From positions 3,162,001 to 3,226,000 of the forward strand of contig NZ_CP120983.1 in the NCBI RefSeq assembly GCF_030719215.1: a DNA stretch of 64,000 nt. Direction: 5' to 3'. Positions 15,363 through 24,326 of this stretch are shown here, one piece after another. Made by a program: the position numbers and the translations under genes. How positions within the stretch are numbered: position 1 is the first letter of the stretch; every line of letters starts with the position of its first letter. The DNA is from Streptomyces sp. Alt3. Lineage in GTDB: Bacteria; Actinomycetota; Actinomycetes; Streptomycetales; Streptomycetaceae. The notes under the pieces were generated by a model. It saw only the letters and a program-made list of their open reading frames with translations. It did no database searches and was not told the origin of the DNA.

Positions 15363-16412
15363 TCAGCCCTCCGTGACCGCGGTGACAGCCGTGGCCCGCC
15401 ACGGCGCCAGACGGTGCACGTCCTTGGCCGTCTCCGTGACGCCGCTCAGGAAGCCCTGGGCCCGCGGTGACGCCGTGTCGCGGAGCCATTCCGGCGCTAT
15501 GTCGCACACCGCGACCTTCACTCCCGTGCCCACCAGGGCCAGGGGAAGGGTGTGGACGACGGTGGACGGGAAGCTCAGGACCGTATGACCGATGGGGCCT
15601 CTGCGGGCGATGAGCTCCAGTGGCAGGTCGGGGCGGACTATCTCCAGGCCGGTGGCGGATTCCAGGGCGTGGAGCTTGTCCGCGGACTCTCGGCGGTGGG
15701 CGAAGTACCGCGTCGCGCCGTGGGCACGGGCCAGCGTGGCGACCGCTTCCTCGTACGGGACGGGGTCGATCACCCCCGTCTCCACCAGGGAGGTGCCGAC
15801 CAGGTCCGCGCCCTTGGTGATGAGCGGCGGGCCGAAGCGCTCCCGGGTCCAGGCGAAGGTGTTCGCCGTGACCTCGATGCCGTCCGGGGCCTCCACCGGC
15901 ATGGCGGTGAACACCTCGACCGTGCGGGACGCCGACGGGGTGAAGCTGCGGCGGGCCGCGGAGGTCACCGGGGCCAGGAGCAGCTCGCGCGGGCCCCCGC
16001 TCCCCCTGCGGTGCCACCTCACCAGGCGCTCGCCGCGTGCCAGTTGGGCGATGAACTCCATGGTGGCGGTGCCGTCGTCGACGACCGTGATCCGGCGGGC
16101 GCGGACCAGGCTGAGGAGCAGTTGCACATACCGGGAGAACGGGTCCCCGATGACGATGCGGTCGGCCTTGCGGATCAGGCCGGTCAGCGCCCGCAGGGCC
16201 TTGAGAGGCGCGCCGGTGTCCCCGCGCGCCTCCTGCCAGCGGACGGTGATGCCCTCGTCGCGGGCCAGCTCCGCCATCCTGCGCAGCTGTCCGCGCGACA
16301 TCGGGTCGACCGGGGGGAGGACGACGATCGTCGTGTCGGTTCCTCCCCGGGTGTGGGTCCACTCCAGGACGTTCAGGAGCTGGACCGGGCTCTCGACGAA
16401 GGCGAGGTTCAC
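15363..16412 (-). CDS. Polysialyltransferase-like glycosyltransferase
   Basis: This 349-residue protein resembles bacterial alpha-2,8-polysialyltransferase/GT52-type enzymes, which transfer nonulosonic acids from CMP donors. It starts with the typical ESPVQLLNVLEW, has VVDDGTATMEFI near 112-123 and ends with the donor-binding region containing SFPSTVVHTLPLAL. It has no signal peptide, so it acts on the cytoplasmic face. It follows neuB by 11 bp in the neuA-neuB-transferase operon. It is one of two such enzymes here (see 21232), which could start and extend a polymer. Family assignment is from motif resemblance only. Confidence 0.8.
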   Translation of the reverse strand: MNLAFVESPVQLLNVLEWTHTRGGTDTTIVVLPPVDPMSRGQLRRMAELARDEGITVRWQEARGDTGAPLKALRALTGLIRKADRIVIGDPFSRYVQLLLSLVRARRITVVDDGTATMEFIAQLARGERLVRWHRRGSGGPRELLLAPVTSAARRSFTPSASRTVEVFTAMPVEAPDGIEVTANTFAWTRERFGPPLITKGADLVGTSLVETGVIDPVPYEEAVATLARAHGATRYFAHRRESADKLHALESATGLEIVRPDLPLELIARRGPIGHTVLSFPSTVVHTLPLALVGTGVKVAVCDIAPEWLRDTASPRAQGFLSGVTETAKDVHRLAPWRATAVTAVTEG

Positions 16413-16423
16413 CGGTCGGCCCG

Positions 16424-17359
16424 TCAGACCGCGACCGGCTCGGCGGCCGGCGCGTTCTCGCCCTCGGCGACGACGCCCGCGACCCGGCGGAGCTTCTTCA
16501 TCGGGCCGAGCTCGGACTCGTAGACCTTCTTGACGCCGTCACCGAGGGACGCCTCGATGGTGCGGATGTCGCGGACGAGGCGGGTGAGACCCTGCGGCTC
16601 GACGGAGGCGGCCTGGTCGGAGCCCCACATGGCGCGGTCCAGGGTGATGTGACGCTCGACGAACGTGGCGCCCAGCGCGACGGCGGCGAGGGTCGTCTGC
16701 AGGCCGGTCTCGTGACCGCTGTAGCCGATCGGGACGTTCGGGAACTCCTGCTGAAGGGTGTTGATGACGCGCAGGTTGAGCTCCTCGGCCTTCGCGGGGT
16801 AGGTCGAGGTCGCGTGGCAGAGCAGGATGTTGTCGCTGCCGAGGACCTCGACCGCGTGACGGATCTGCTTCGGCGTCGACATGCCGGTGGAGAGGATGAC
16901 CGTGCGGCCGGTGGCGCGCAGCGAGCGGAGCAGCTCGTCGTCCGTGAGGGAGGCGGAGGCGACCTTGTGGGCGGGGACGTCGAACTTCTCCAGGAAGGCG
17001 ACGGCCTCGGTGTCCCACGGGGAGGCGAACCAGTCGATGCCGCGCTTCGCGCAGTGCTCGGCGATGGCGGTGTACTCGGCCTCGCCGAACTCGACGCGGT
17101 GGCGGTAGTCGATGTACGTCATCCGGCCCCAGGGGGTGTCGCGCTCGATGTCCCACTGGTCGCGCGGGGTGCAGATCTCCGGGGTGCGCTTCTGGAACTT
17201 GACGGCGTCGCAGCCGGCTTCGGCGGCCACGTCGATCAGCGCGAGGGCGTTGTCGAGGTCACCGTTGTGGTTGATGCCGATCTCGCCGGTGACGTACACG
17301 GGGTGGCCGGGGCCGGCGGTACGGGTGCCGAAGGTGCGCAGGCGGGAGGTGTTGCTCAT
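16424..17359 (-). CDS. neuB: N-acetylneuraminate/nonulosonic acid synthase
   Basis: This 311-residue NeuB-family enzyme condenses phosphoenolpyruvate with a hexose or its phosphate to form a nine-carbon nonulosonic acid. The N-terminal TIM barrel shows TGEIGINHNGDLDNAL, CDAVKFQKRTPE, FASPWDTEAVAFLEKF and STGMSTPKQI. CHATSTYPAKAEELNL and GYSGHETG follow. It lacks the C-terminal antifreeze-like SAF domain of canonical NeuB (about 340-350 residues), ending shortly after the barrel. The product could be Neu5Ac or Kdn; Kdn polymers are known Streptomyces wall components, so I favour Kdn. It lies 12 bp after neuA in one operon. Confidence 0.9.
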   Translation of the reverse strand: MSNTSRLRTFGTRTAGPGHPVYVTGEIGINHNGDLDNALALIDVAAEAGCDAVKFQKRTPEICTPRDQWDIERDTPWGRMTYIDYRHRVEFGEAEYTAIAEHCAKRGIDWFASPWDTEAVAFLEKFDVPAHKVASASLTDDELLRSLRATGRTVILSTGMSTPKQIRHAVEVLGSDNILLCHATSTYPAKAEELNLRVINTLQQEFPNVPIGYSGHETGLQTTLAAVALGATFVERHITLDRAMWGSDQAASVEPQGLTRLVRDIRTIEASLGDGVKKVYESELGPMKKLRRVAGVVAEGENAPAAEPVAV

Positions 17360-17371
17360 GGTGGTGCTTCC

Positions 17372-18616
17372 TTACTTGGTGGGGGTCGCGGGGACTTCGG
17401 TGGAGGGGGTGAGCGTGGGGCCCAGGAGCCAGGCCGCGATCTCGCGGATGGCCCCGGAGCCACCGGGGTTGGTGGTCACGGCGCGCGCGGCGGCGCGTAC
17501 CGAGTCGTGGGCGTTCGCCACGGCGACGGGCCAGCCCGCCAGGCCGAAGCAGGCCAGGTCGTTGACGTCGTTGCCGACGTAGAGCACGCGGTCGGGAGCG
17601 ATGGACTGCTCCTCGCACCACTGCTTGAGCGCCAGGTCCTTGCGGTCGATGCCGTGCAGGACGGGGACCTGGAGTTTGCGGGCGCGGGCGGCGACGACCG
17701 GGTTCTGTTCCGTGGAGAGGATCAGGACCGGCAGGCCGGCCCGGCGCAGGGCGGCGGTCCCGAGACCGTCGCCCCGGTGCACGGCGACGATCTCGCGGCC
17801 GTCCGAGTCGATGAGGACGCGGTCGTCGGTCTGGGTGCCGTCGAAGTCGAGGACCACGGCGTCGACGTCCGCCCGGGTGGGGTAGGGCGAGGGGTCCAGG
17901 AGCGGTGCGAGGGCGCGGGCACGGGCCAGGTCGTGCGGATCGTCGATCTCCAGGACCCGGGCGGGGTCGGTCCGTACGAGCGCCGTGTGACCGAAGAAGC
18001 GGTGGCGGTGGGTACGGAAGCCCTCGACGTCCATGGCGTAGGCGGCGCCGGTCTCCAGGTAGTCCTGGGGCCGGTCCTGGCGGCGGGGGCGTACGGACTT
18101 GTCGTGGTTGACGCCGTAGGTGTCGTCCTCGACCGCGCTTCCGTCGCGCCACACGAAGCCGTGGAAGGGGGCCACGGTGACGGCGGTGTCGGCGCCGTCA
18201 CGGGCGACCGCGGTGGCGACGCCGTCGATGTCCGCGCGGGTGATGAAGGGGCTCGTGCACTGGACCAGGAGCACCACGTCGGCCTTGCGGCCGTGGGCCG
18301 TCGCCTCGTAGGCGTGCAGGGCGTGCAGGACGGCGTCCTCGCTGGTCGCCGTGTCACCGGCGATGGCGGCGGGGCGCTGGACGCAGTGCAGCCGGGCGTC
18401 CTCCCCGAGCGCCTCCCCCGCCGCTCGGGCCGCCGCGGCGATCGCCGGGTCGTCGGTGGTGACGACGACGTCGGTGACCTCGGGCGAGGCGAGACAGGCG
18501 CGGACGGCGCGGGCGACGAGCGGTACGCCGCCGACCCGGGCGAGGTTCTTCGCGGGCACGCCCTTGGATCCGCCGCGGGCGGGGATCACGGCGAGCACGG
18601 TGGGGGACGGGGTCAT
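17372..18616 (-). CDS. neuA: Bifunctional CMP-nonulosonate synthetase / HAD phosphatase
   Basis: This 414-residue fusion has an N-terminal cytidylyltransferase (about 1-230) with the CTP-binding motif AVIPARGGSKGVPAKNL, the strand LLVQCTSPF and ETGAAYAMD. It activates the nonulosonic acid as the CMP sugar. The C-terminal half (about 240-405) is a KdsC-like HAD phosphatase: VVLDFDGTQTDD, STEQN, and YVGNDVNDLACFGLAG with conserved acidic residues. If NeuB makes a 9-phosphate, this domain would remove it before activation. ATG at 18616 follows AGGAG by six bases. It lies between the DUF6716 gene and neuB, with 12-20 bp gaps, so it is operonic. Confidence 0.93.
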   Translation of the reverse strand: MTPSPTVLAVIPARGGSKGVPAKNLARVGGVPLVARAVRACLASPEVTDVVVTTDDPAIAAAARAAGEALGEDARLHCVQRPAAIAGDTATSEDAVLHALHAYEATAHGRKADVVLLVQCTSPFITRADIDGVATAVARDGADTAVTVAPFHGFVWRDGSAVEDDTYGVNHDKSVRPRRQDRPQDYLETGAAYAMDVEGFRTHRHRFFGHTALVRTDPARVLEIDDPHDLARARALAPLLDPSPYPTRADVDAVVLDFDGTQTDDRVLIDSDGREIVAVHRGDGLGTAALRRAGLPVLILSTEQNPVVAARARKLQVPVLHGIDRKDLALKQWCEEQSIAPDRVLYVGNDVNDLACFGLAGWPVAVANAHDSVRAAARAVTTNPGGSGAIREIAAWLLGPTLTPSTEVPATPTK

Positions 18617-18636
18617 GGTTGCTCCTGGATCGGTGG

Positions 18637-20022
18637 TCACAGCTCGCCCATCCGACGGATCACGGGGGCGACCCGCTGGACGCCGTGGCGGTAGGCGCCG
18701 CGCGCCGCGTTGCGTACGGTTTCGCGGACCGCGCCGCGGACCCGGCCCGTCTCCTTCGGCGTGACGGCGCCGGGAAGCGGGTGGCCGTCGGGGCCCAGGT
18801 GGTGGCGGGCGAGGATGCCGGGGAGGTATCCGGGCGCGGTGGCGGGTGTGTAGTAGGGGGCGAGGCGGGGAAGCGGCCCGGCGGCCAGCAGTGCCTGGAC
18901 GCGGCCGCGGGCCGCGTCGTAGGCGGAGGCGTACGTGCCGTCGGCGGCGACACCCTGGCCGGCGAGCCACTCCTCGTCGGGCTCCGGGCGCATGCCGCCG
19001 TCGAGGTGGTCCCAGGACGTGATCAGGCCCGAGCCGACGAAGTGGTGGTTGCCGAGGGTCTCGCGGACACCGAGGTCGGAGAGGACCGCGGTCGGGATCC
19101 GCCGGTGCAGGGACTCCAGTGCGGCGGTCGAGGACACGGTGACCAGCAGGTCGGTGCGGTCCAGGACCTCGCCCATGTGTCCGTACACGAGGCTGAAGTT
19201 GGGCGGCAGGCCGCCGGGCAGGCGCTCCGTGAGCCGCTGGTAGGGGAGTTCCTCGATGTGTGTGGTGTGCTCCCCCGGCTTGGAGCGCAGTTTCAGCAGC
19301 ACCTCGCGGCCGGGGTGCAGCCTGGCGTGCTCGACGAGCCGGCGCAGCAGATACATGCGGTCGGCGCGGGACGCCGGCACGGAGGGCTGGGCGGCGAACA
19401 CGACGGTGTCGCGCCCCTCCTGCGCGCGGTGCGGTTCCCCGCCGAGGAACGGCAGGGCCGCCTCGGTGACGGACGACGCGTCGGCGCCGACGCCCTCGTA
19501 CACGGCGCGGAAGCGCGCGGCGTCGTGGCGGGAGTTGGCGAGGACGACGTCCGCGCCGTGGCGCAGCAGGAGTCCGTCGGCGAGCTTCTCGTAGACGACT
19601 CCGACGTAGCCGGTGACGACGACGGGCCTGCGGGGCAGTTCGAGTGCGGCCAGGCCGTGCAGCATCGCCTGGACCGCGCCGCCGACGAGGGCGAGGACGA
19701 CGACGTCGTACGCCTCGTCCCGCACCGTGTGCAGGAACTCTACGGCGGTCACCTCACGGACCCGGCCGGAGTCGACCCCGACCTCGCCGACCTCGGCGAG
19801 CTGGCGGGGTGTCGGTGTCGCCCGGCCGCGCAGCAGCAGCCCGCTGATCTCGACGGGACGCTCCGTCGCGCCGGACTCCGCGGCCCCTGAGAGACGGCGC
19901 GCGGTGAGCGCGCCCCATTTCCAGCGGGTGTCGGAGTCGGCGAGCACGGCTATGCGGAGGGCCGCACGGCCGGCTGTCGGGGTATCGGCCGGAGCGGCCG
20001 TTTCATCGGTACGGGGAGGCAC
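18637..20022 (-). CDS. DUF6716 family putative glycosyltransferase
   Basis: This protein of about 461 residues looks like the DUF6716 family found in actinomycete nonulosonate clusters. It begins with RIAVLADSDTRWKWGALTAR, has alternating Rossmann-like strands (VVVLALVGGAVQAML, RPVVVTGYVGVVYEK), and a GT-B-like donor region (EVLLKLRSKPGEHTTH and VTVSSTAALESLHRRIPTAVL). The latter resembles the capsule glycosyltransferase H-S/T-S pocket. Enzymatic activity is not established. GTG at 20022 is used; the longer TTG start at 20061 is possible, and neither has a good SD. It is the first gene of the minus operon DUF6716-neuA-neuB-transferase. Confidence 0.8.
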   Translation of the reverse strand: MPPRTDETAAPADTPTAGRAALRIAVLADSDTRWKWGALTARRLSGAAESGATERPVEISGLLLRGRATPTPRQLAEVGEVGVDSGRVREVTAVEFLHTVRDEAYDVVVLALVGGAVQAMLHGLAALELPRRPVVVTGYVGVVYEKLADGLLLRHGADVVLANSRHDAARFRAVYEGVGADASSVTEAALPFLGGEPHRAQEGRDTVVFAAQPSVPASRADRMYLLRRLVEHARLHPGREVLLKLRSKPGEHTTHIEELPYQRLTERLPGGLPPNFSLVYGHMGEVLDRTDLLVTVSSTAALESLHRRIPTAVLSDLGVRETLGNHHFVGSGLITSWDHLDGGMRPEPDEEWLAGQGVAADGTYASAYDAARGRVQALLAAGPLPRLAPYYTPATAPGYLPGILARHHLGPDGHPLPGAVTPKETGRVRGAVRETVRNAARGAYRHGVQRVAPVIRRMGEL

Positions 20023-20221
20023 GTCCAAGAAGCTAGGAAGGCATAACGAGGAGCGGCCCAACGCGGGGGCAACAGATGGTTAACAGCCCGCCGACGCTTG
20101 GGGATCGGTCCCTCCGAGGGCCTCTTCGGCCAGGTGGGGCGGGCAGGTTAACGGAGCCGACACGGCCCGTTCATCCCTTGTCCTTTCGGGGGACAAGCCG
20201 CATGACAGGCCGCCGCCTAGC
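20023..20221. promoter_or_regulatory. Divergent promoter region of the nonulosonate cluster
   Basis: This region drives two operons. GGTTAAC occurs at 20078-20084 and 20146-20152. A dyad cttgtcc/ggacaag is at 20177-20183 with 20191-20197, next to GTTCATCC (20169-20176), which weakly resembles a PhoP (PHO-box) unit. TAGCGT at 20218-20223 is a likely -10 for the plus operon. Confidence 0.4.
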
Positions 20222-21232
20222 GTGAAGCCCGTGGTTAAGCTCTCCGTCATCGTGCCGTTCTACAACGTGCAGACATACGCGCCCGACACCCTCAGAAGCC
20301 TGCGCGCGAACGCGCGTGAGGACTTCGAGTTCATCCTCGTCGACGACTGTTCCACGGACGGGACGTTCGACATCCTGCGCCGCGCGCGGGACGACATCCC
20401 CGGGGCGGTCGTGATCAGACACGAACAGAACGGCGGGCTCGCCACCGCGCGCAACACCGGTCTGGATGCCGCCACGGGTGAGTACCTCACCTTCCTGGAC
20501 GGCGACGACTGGCTGGCTCCCGGCTACTACGAGCGGCTGCTCGCCGCCGCCGAGGACCTGGGGTGCGACTTCGTACGGGCCGACCACGTGCAGGTCACCG
20601 GCAGGGCCAGGACAGTGCACCGGGTGCCGCACGGGCTGCGGGGCGTTCCCTTCAGCCCGCGGGACGCCATCCTTCCGGCCGACCGCACCACGTCGGTGGA
20701 CTACCCGTACGCCTGGGCCGGCATCTACCACCGCCGCCTCGTCGACCGCGGGCTGCTGCACTTCACCCACGGACTGCGGACCGCCGAGGACCGGCCGTGG
20801 ATCTGGCGGCTGCACCGGGAGGCGGAGAGCTTCGCCGCGGTCGGCCTGCTCGGCGTGTTCTACCGGCGCGGTGTCGCCTCCTCGCTCACCCAGATCGGCG
20901 ACGTGCGTCAGCTCGACTTCATCCGGGCCTTCGACCAGGTCATCGAGGAGACGGCGCGGGATCCCGAGGCGGACAGGCTGCTGCCGAAGGCCGTCCGTAC
21001 CTACGCGGCCGTCATGGCGCACCACCTGGACTCCATCGAGCGGTTCGAACCGGCCGTCGCACGCAAGCTGCGCTCCATGAGCGCGGCGGCACTCCAGCGG
21101 CTCCCGCAGGACCTCCTCAACGACACCCTGGACTCGCTCGGTGACCAGCGGGCGGCGCGGCTCCGCCGAGTCCGACGCCGTCCGGTCCCCGCGGGGACCG
21201 CCCCCTCCGTCACCACAGGAGCCTCCACCTGA
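20222..21232 (+). CDS. GT2 family glycosyltransferase
   Basis: This 336-residue cytoplasmic GT-A enzyme of family 2 has KLSVIVPFYN, VDDCSTDGTFDIL, NGGLATARNTGL and FLDGDDWLAPGYYERLL with the DxD-type metal motif at about residue 97. RTAEDRPWIWRLH (about 180) carries the ED acceptor-side motif. GTG at 20222 is given, but a TAGCGT -10 box at 20218-20223 would put transcription start near 20230, so the GTG at 20231 may be the real, leaderless start. It overlaps the next gene by TGATG and is divergent from the DUF6716 gene. Confidence 0.92.
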   Translation: MKPVVKLSVIVPFYNVQTYAPDTLRSLRANAREDFEFILVDDCSTDGTFDILRRARDDIPGAVVIRHEQNGGLATARNTGLDAATGEYLTFLDGDDWLAPGYYERLLAAAEDLGCDFVRADHVQVTGRARTVHRVPHGLRGVPFSPRDAILPADRTTSVDYPYAWAGIYHRRLVDRGLLHFTHGLRTAEDRPWIWRLHREAESFAAVGLLGVFYRRGVASSLTQIGDVRQLDFIRAFDQVIEETARDPEADRLLPKAVRTYAAVMAHHLDSIERFEPAVARKLRSMSAAALQRLPQDLLNDTLDSLGDQRAARLRRVRRRPVPAGTAPSVTTGAST

Positions 21233-22635
21233 TGTCCGGCCGCCGTTCCACCCAGCTCTTCTTCGCCTGCTCGCAGTACGCGGCCGCCACGGTCACCGCC
21301 GCGATCCGGGCGGGCCTGTTCGGCCCGCGCGACGAACACCGTCGGCTGCTGGTCGTCAGCGACACCTCCTACGCCCCGGAAGTGGGCACCCCGCTCGACC
21401 GGATGGACGGATTCGAGTGCCTGCGGCCCGAATTCGACACCGTGATCTCCTGGAACGACTTCATCAGCCCCTTCCACCCGGCGGGCTGGTTCCCGCGCGA
21501 CCAGGACACCCTGCTCTGGGAGCGGTATCTGCGTCTGGCCTGGGACCTCGGTGACGGGCCGGTGGAGATCGCCTGCGAGTCCATCCAGGCGAATCCGTCC
21601 AGCGCCGTCGCGAAGATCTTCAGCGAGAGCCCCGTCCACGTCTACGCCGACGGGCTGATGAGTTACGGCCCGACGCGGAGCAAGATCGACCCGCTGATCG
21701 GCACCCGTGTCCAGCGGCTCCTCCACCTGGATCTGGTACCCGGCCTCAGGCCCCTGCTGCTGTCCGAGTTCGACGTCGCGCCCGAGATCGTCCCCACGGC
21801 CGAATTCCTCAAGGTGCTGTCAGAACTGTCCGATGCCGCACCGGCGTTCACCGCCCAGCGGGAACAGGACGCTCCGGCGCTGCTGCTCGGTCAGTACCTG
21901 TCGGCCATCGACGTCCTGACGCCCGCGGAGGAGGAGGACCTCCATGTACGGATGGTGCGCGGAGCCGTCGAGCTCGGACACCGCCGGATCGTCTTCAAGC
22001 CGCACCCCTCCGCGCCGGCCGGCTGGTCACGCGCGCTGGAGATGGAGGCGGAGCGACTGGGAGCAGAACTGACCGTCCTGGACGCTCCCGTCATCGCCGA
22101 GGTCGTCTATCAGCGGCTGAACCCGGCGCTCGTCGTCGGCGCGTTCTCGACGGCTCTGCTGACCGCCGCCTCCTTCTACGGCATCCCCGTCGCCCGGATC
22201 GGCACGGACACACTGCTCAGCGGTCTGACCCCGTACCAGAACAGCAACCGGGTACCGCTGACCATCGTCGACGCCCTGCTGCCCGATCTGGAGGACCCGG
22301 CGGAGGTCTCCGCGTGGGCCCTGCCGGACGAGAACGGCGTCCGGCGGGAGTTCACCGGACTGGTCACCGCCGTCGGCTTCGCGATGCAGCCGAAGATCTA
22401 CCCGCAGCTGCGCCCGGCGGCCGAGGCGTTCCTGGCCCAGCAGTCCGCGTCCGGCCGGAACCGCTACTTCCGGCGCCGCCGTCTGACGGCACTCGCCCTG
22501 CCCGGAGCGCTGCCTCCTCAGTTCGACTTCCTCCCCCGTAACCCCACCGTGCGCAGGTTCGCACGGCAGGCCAGGACCTGGCAGCGTGCGGCGAGCCGCC
22601 GCCTGCCGGGGGCGGGCCGGGTCAACGGCAGCTGA
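21232..22635 (+). CDS. Polysialyltransferase family glycosyltransferase
   Basis: This 467-residue protein matches the alpha-2,8-polysialyltransferase (POLYSIA) family. It opens with STQLFFACSQYAAATVTAAI, has VYADGLMSYGPTRSKI in the middle, and carries the CMP-donor motif FKPHPSAPAGWS (about 261-272) and GAFSTALLTAASFYGI (about 303-318), equivalent to the HP and S-S motifs of bacterial polysialyltransferases. The C-terminal 50 residues are basic and may contact membrane or polymer. Its start ATG overlaps the GT2 stop. Together with the enzyme at 15363 it would polymerise nonulosonic acid on the cytoplasmic side. No exporter is encoded in the window. Confidence 0.87.
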   Translation: MSGRRSTQLFFACSQYAAATVTAAIRAGLFGPRDEHRRLLVVSDTSYAPEVGTPLDRMDGFECLRPEFDTVISWNDFISPFHPAGWFPRDQDTLLWERYLRLAWDLGDGPVEIACESIQANPSSAVAKIFSESPVHVYADGLMSYGPTRSKIDPLIGTRVQRLLHLDLVPGLRPLLLSEFDVAPEIVPTAEFLKVLSELSDAAPAFTAQREQDAPALLLGQYLSAIDVLTPAEEEDLHVRMVRGAVELGHRRIVFKPHPSAPAGWSRALEMEAERLGAELTVLDAPVIAEVVYQRLNPALVVGAFSTALLTAASFYGIPVARIGTDTLLSGLTPYQNSNRVPLTIVDALLPDLEDPAEVSAWALPDENGVRREFTGLVTAVGFAMQPKIYPQLRPAAEAFLAQQSASGRNRYFRRRRLTALALPGALPPQFDFLPRNPTVRRFARQARTWQRAASRRLPGAGRVNGS

Positions 22636-22701
22636 AGTCACGCACGACCGTCCGTCTTCCCGGGGGGGGAAGACCGTGGAAGACGTGGAAGGACCACCGA
22701 A

Positions 22702-23850
22702 GTGACAAGCGCGCCGCCCCTGCCTGCCCAGGCACCGATCGACCGCCCGGAACCCCGCCCCGCCGAACGCGGGGGCCGCCTGCGTGCCCTGGACGGGCTG
22801 CGCATCCTGGCCGCCCTGATGGTCTGCCTGTACCACTACGCCGGCAAGAACGGCCCGGTGGCCGAGGCCTGGGGGCAGTCGCCGGCGCTGAAGTTCCCCA
22901 CGCTGTCGTCGTTCGCGACGTACGGCAGTCTCGGGGTGCAGCTGTTCTTCATCATCAGCGGCTTCGTGATCTGCATGAGCAGCTGGGGCAGGGGCCCGGG
23001 GGACTTCTTCCGTTCCCGCGTCGCCCGTCTCTACCCCGCCTACTGGGCCGCGATCGTCATCATCACCGCTGCCGCGGTACTGCTGCCGGTGGTGGTCCGG
23101 CCGCTGCCGTTGAACGAGCTCCTCGTCAACTTCACCATGCTGCAGCAGCCGATGGGGGTGGACCGGGTACTCGGGGTGTGCTGGACCCTCTGGGTGGAGA
23201 TGCGGTTCTACCTGCTCTTCGCCGTGTTCGTGGTCTGGCGGGGTGTGACCTACCGCCGGGTGGTCGTCTTCTGCATCGGCTGGATCTTCGCGTCCGTGTT
23301 CGCCCGGGTCGTCCAGAGCCCGCTCACCGACGTCCTGGTGATGCGGGACCATGCCCCGTACTTCATCGGCGGCCTGGCCCTCTATCTGATCCACCGCTAC
23401 GGCAGCGACCTGCTGCTGTGGGGCATCGTGCTGACCAGTTGGCTCCTCGGCCAGCGTTACTCGGTCACGGCCCTCTGGCACCCCGGCATGGAGGGCGACT
23501 TCGTACGTTCCCCGTACGTCATCCAGGCGATCGTGACGCTGGCGTTCGTCGCGGTGGCCGCGGTGGCCACGGGCCGGCTCGGCTGGGCGAACTGGCGCTG
23601 GCTGACGGTCGCCGGCGCGCTCACCTACCCGTTCTACCTGCTGCACGAACATCTGGGCTGGTTCGCGATCCGCATCATGAACCGCGCGCTGCACCTGCCG
23701 CCGCAGGTGACGGTGGTCGCGGCGGTGGCGTCCATGCTCGTCCTGGCCTACCTGCTGCACCGCTTCGTGGAGAAGCCGTTCGGCCCCCGGCTGAAGCGGG
23801 CGATGGCGGCCCAGGCGGCGAAGGTCCGGCTGCGGGAGCGGGTGGGCTGA
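22702..23850 (+). CDS. Acyltransferase 3 (OafA/YrhL) family membrane protein
   Basis: This 382-residue integral membrane acyltransferase has about ten hydrophobic segments. RLRALDGLRILAALMVCLYHY at about 27-47 carries the family R-x-x-D-G-L-R and H45 of the catalytic pair. YGSLGVQLFFIISGFVI and FFRSRVARLYPAYWAAI follow, and CWTLWVEMRFYLLF contains the conserved Trp-x-x-x-E pattern. Such proteins O-acetylate surface glycans, so it could modify the nonulosonate polymer. GTG at 22702 has GGAAGGACC upstream; a G-run and gaagac repeat lie in the 66-bp gap after the transferase gene. Confidence 0.92.
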   Translation: MTSAPPLPAQAPIDRPEPRPAERGGRLRALDGLRILAALMVCLYHYAGKNGPVAEAWGQSPALKFPTLSSFATYGSLGVQLFFIISGFVICMSSWGRGPGDFFRSRVARLYPAYWAAIVIITAAAVLLPVVVRPLPLNELLVNFTMLQQPMGVDRVLGVCWTLWVEMRFYLLFAVFVVWRGVTYRRVVVFCIGWIFASVFARVVQSPLTDVLVMRDHAPYFIGGLALYLIHRYGSDLLLWGIVLTSWLLGQRYSVTALWHPGMEGDFVRSPYVIQAIVTLAFVAVAAVATGRLGWANWRWLTVAGALTYPFYLLHEHLGWFAIRIMNRALHLPPQVTVVAAVASMLVLAYLLHRFVEKPFGPRLKRAMAAQAAKVRLRERVG

Positions 23851-24004
23851 GGGCCGGAGCGGAGCCGGGGAACGCGGCACCCGCTGCGGCCGTACACGGA
23901 CCACAGCCACTCGCAGGGCGTCGGTTACCGCCCGACGGTGTTCACGTCCGCCCCCCGGCCGCCCGGACCTGCCCTGCACCCACGGTCCTCGGCGCAGGCA
24001 TCTC

Positions 24005-24313
24005 TCAGAGCGAAGGCTCTCCGGAGCCAGGAGCGGTTCGTCCGGCCAGCTCCTCGAAGAACGCGTCCACCTCGTGGAGGGAGAGTGGGTCGCAGGCCGC
24101 GTGGAAGACGGTTCCGTCGTTCCAAGCGATCATCCACCCTCCCCCTGGAAGATCGCGCCTCACGCGTTCCACGTTCGCGCTCTCCATGTCCGTCTCGCTC
24201 ACGTCGATCTCGATGTGCCACCCGGGATTGTCCGTCGTGGCCATTCTGATGCCGTATTCGTGCTCCCATTCCCCGTCGCAGTTGGATGCGTACCAGGATG
24301 GGATGAAACGCAT
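24005..24313 (-). CDS. Imm53-like immunity protein
   Basis: This 102-residue cytoplasmic protein matches the Imm53 family: SWYASNCDGEWEHEYGI near 6-22, then DNPGWHIEIDVSETDMES and a C-terminal DPLSLHEVDAFFEELAG helix. Such proteins neutralise the toxin encoded next door. ATG at 24313 is 13 bp after the stop of the RHS toxin gene, the standard toxin-then-immunity order. The gene is visibly less G/C-biased than its neighbours (codons such as ATT, GAT, TAT and GAA), indicating recent acquisition with the toxin tip. Confidence 0.85.
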   Translation of the reverse strand: MRFIPSWYASNCDGEWEHEYGIRMATTDNPGWHIEIDVSETDMESANVERVRRDLPGGGWMIAWNDGTVFHAACDPLSLHEVDAFFEELAGRTAPGSGEPSL

Positions 24314-24326
24314 TCCCTGATGCCCT

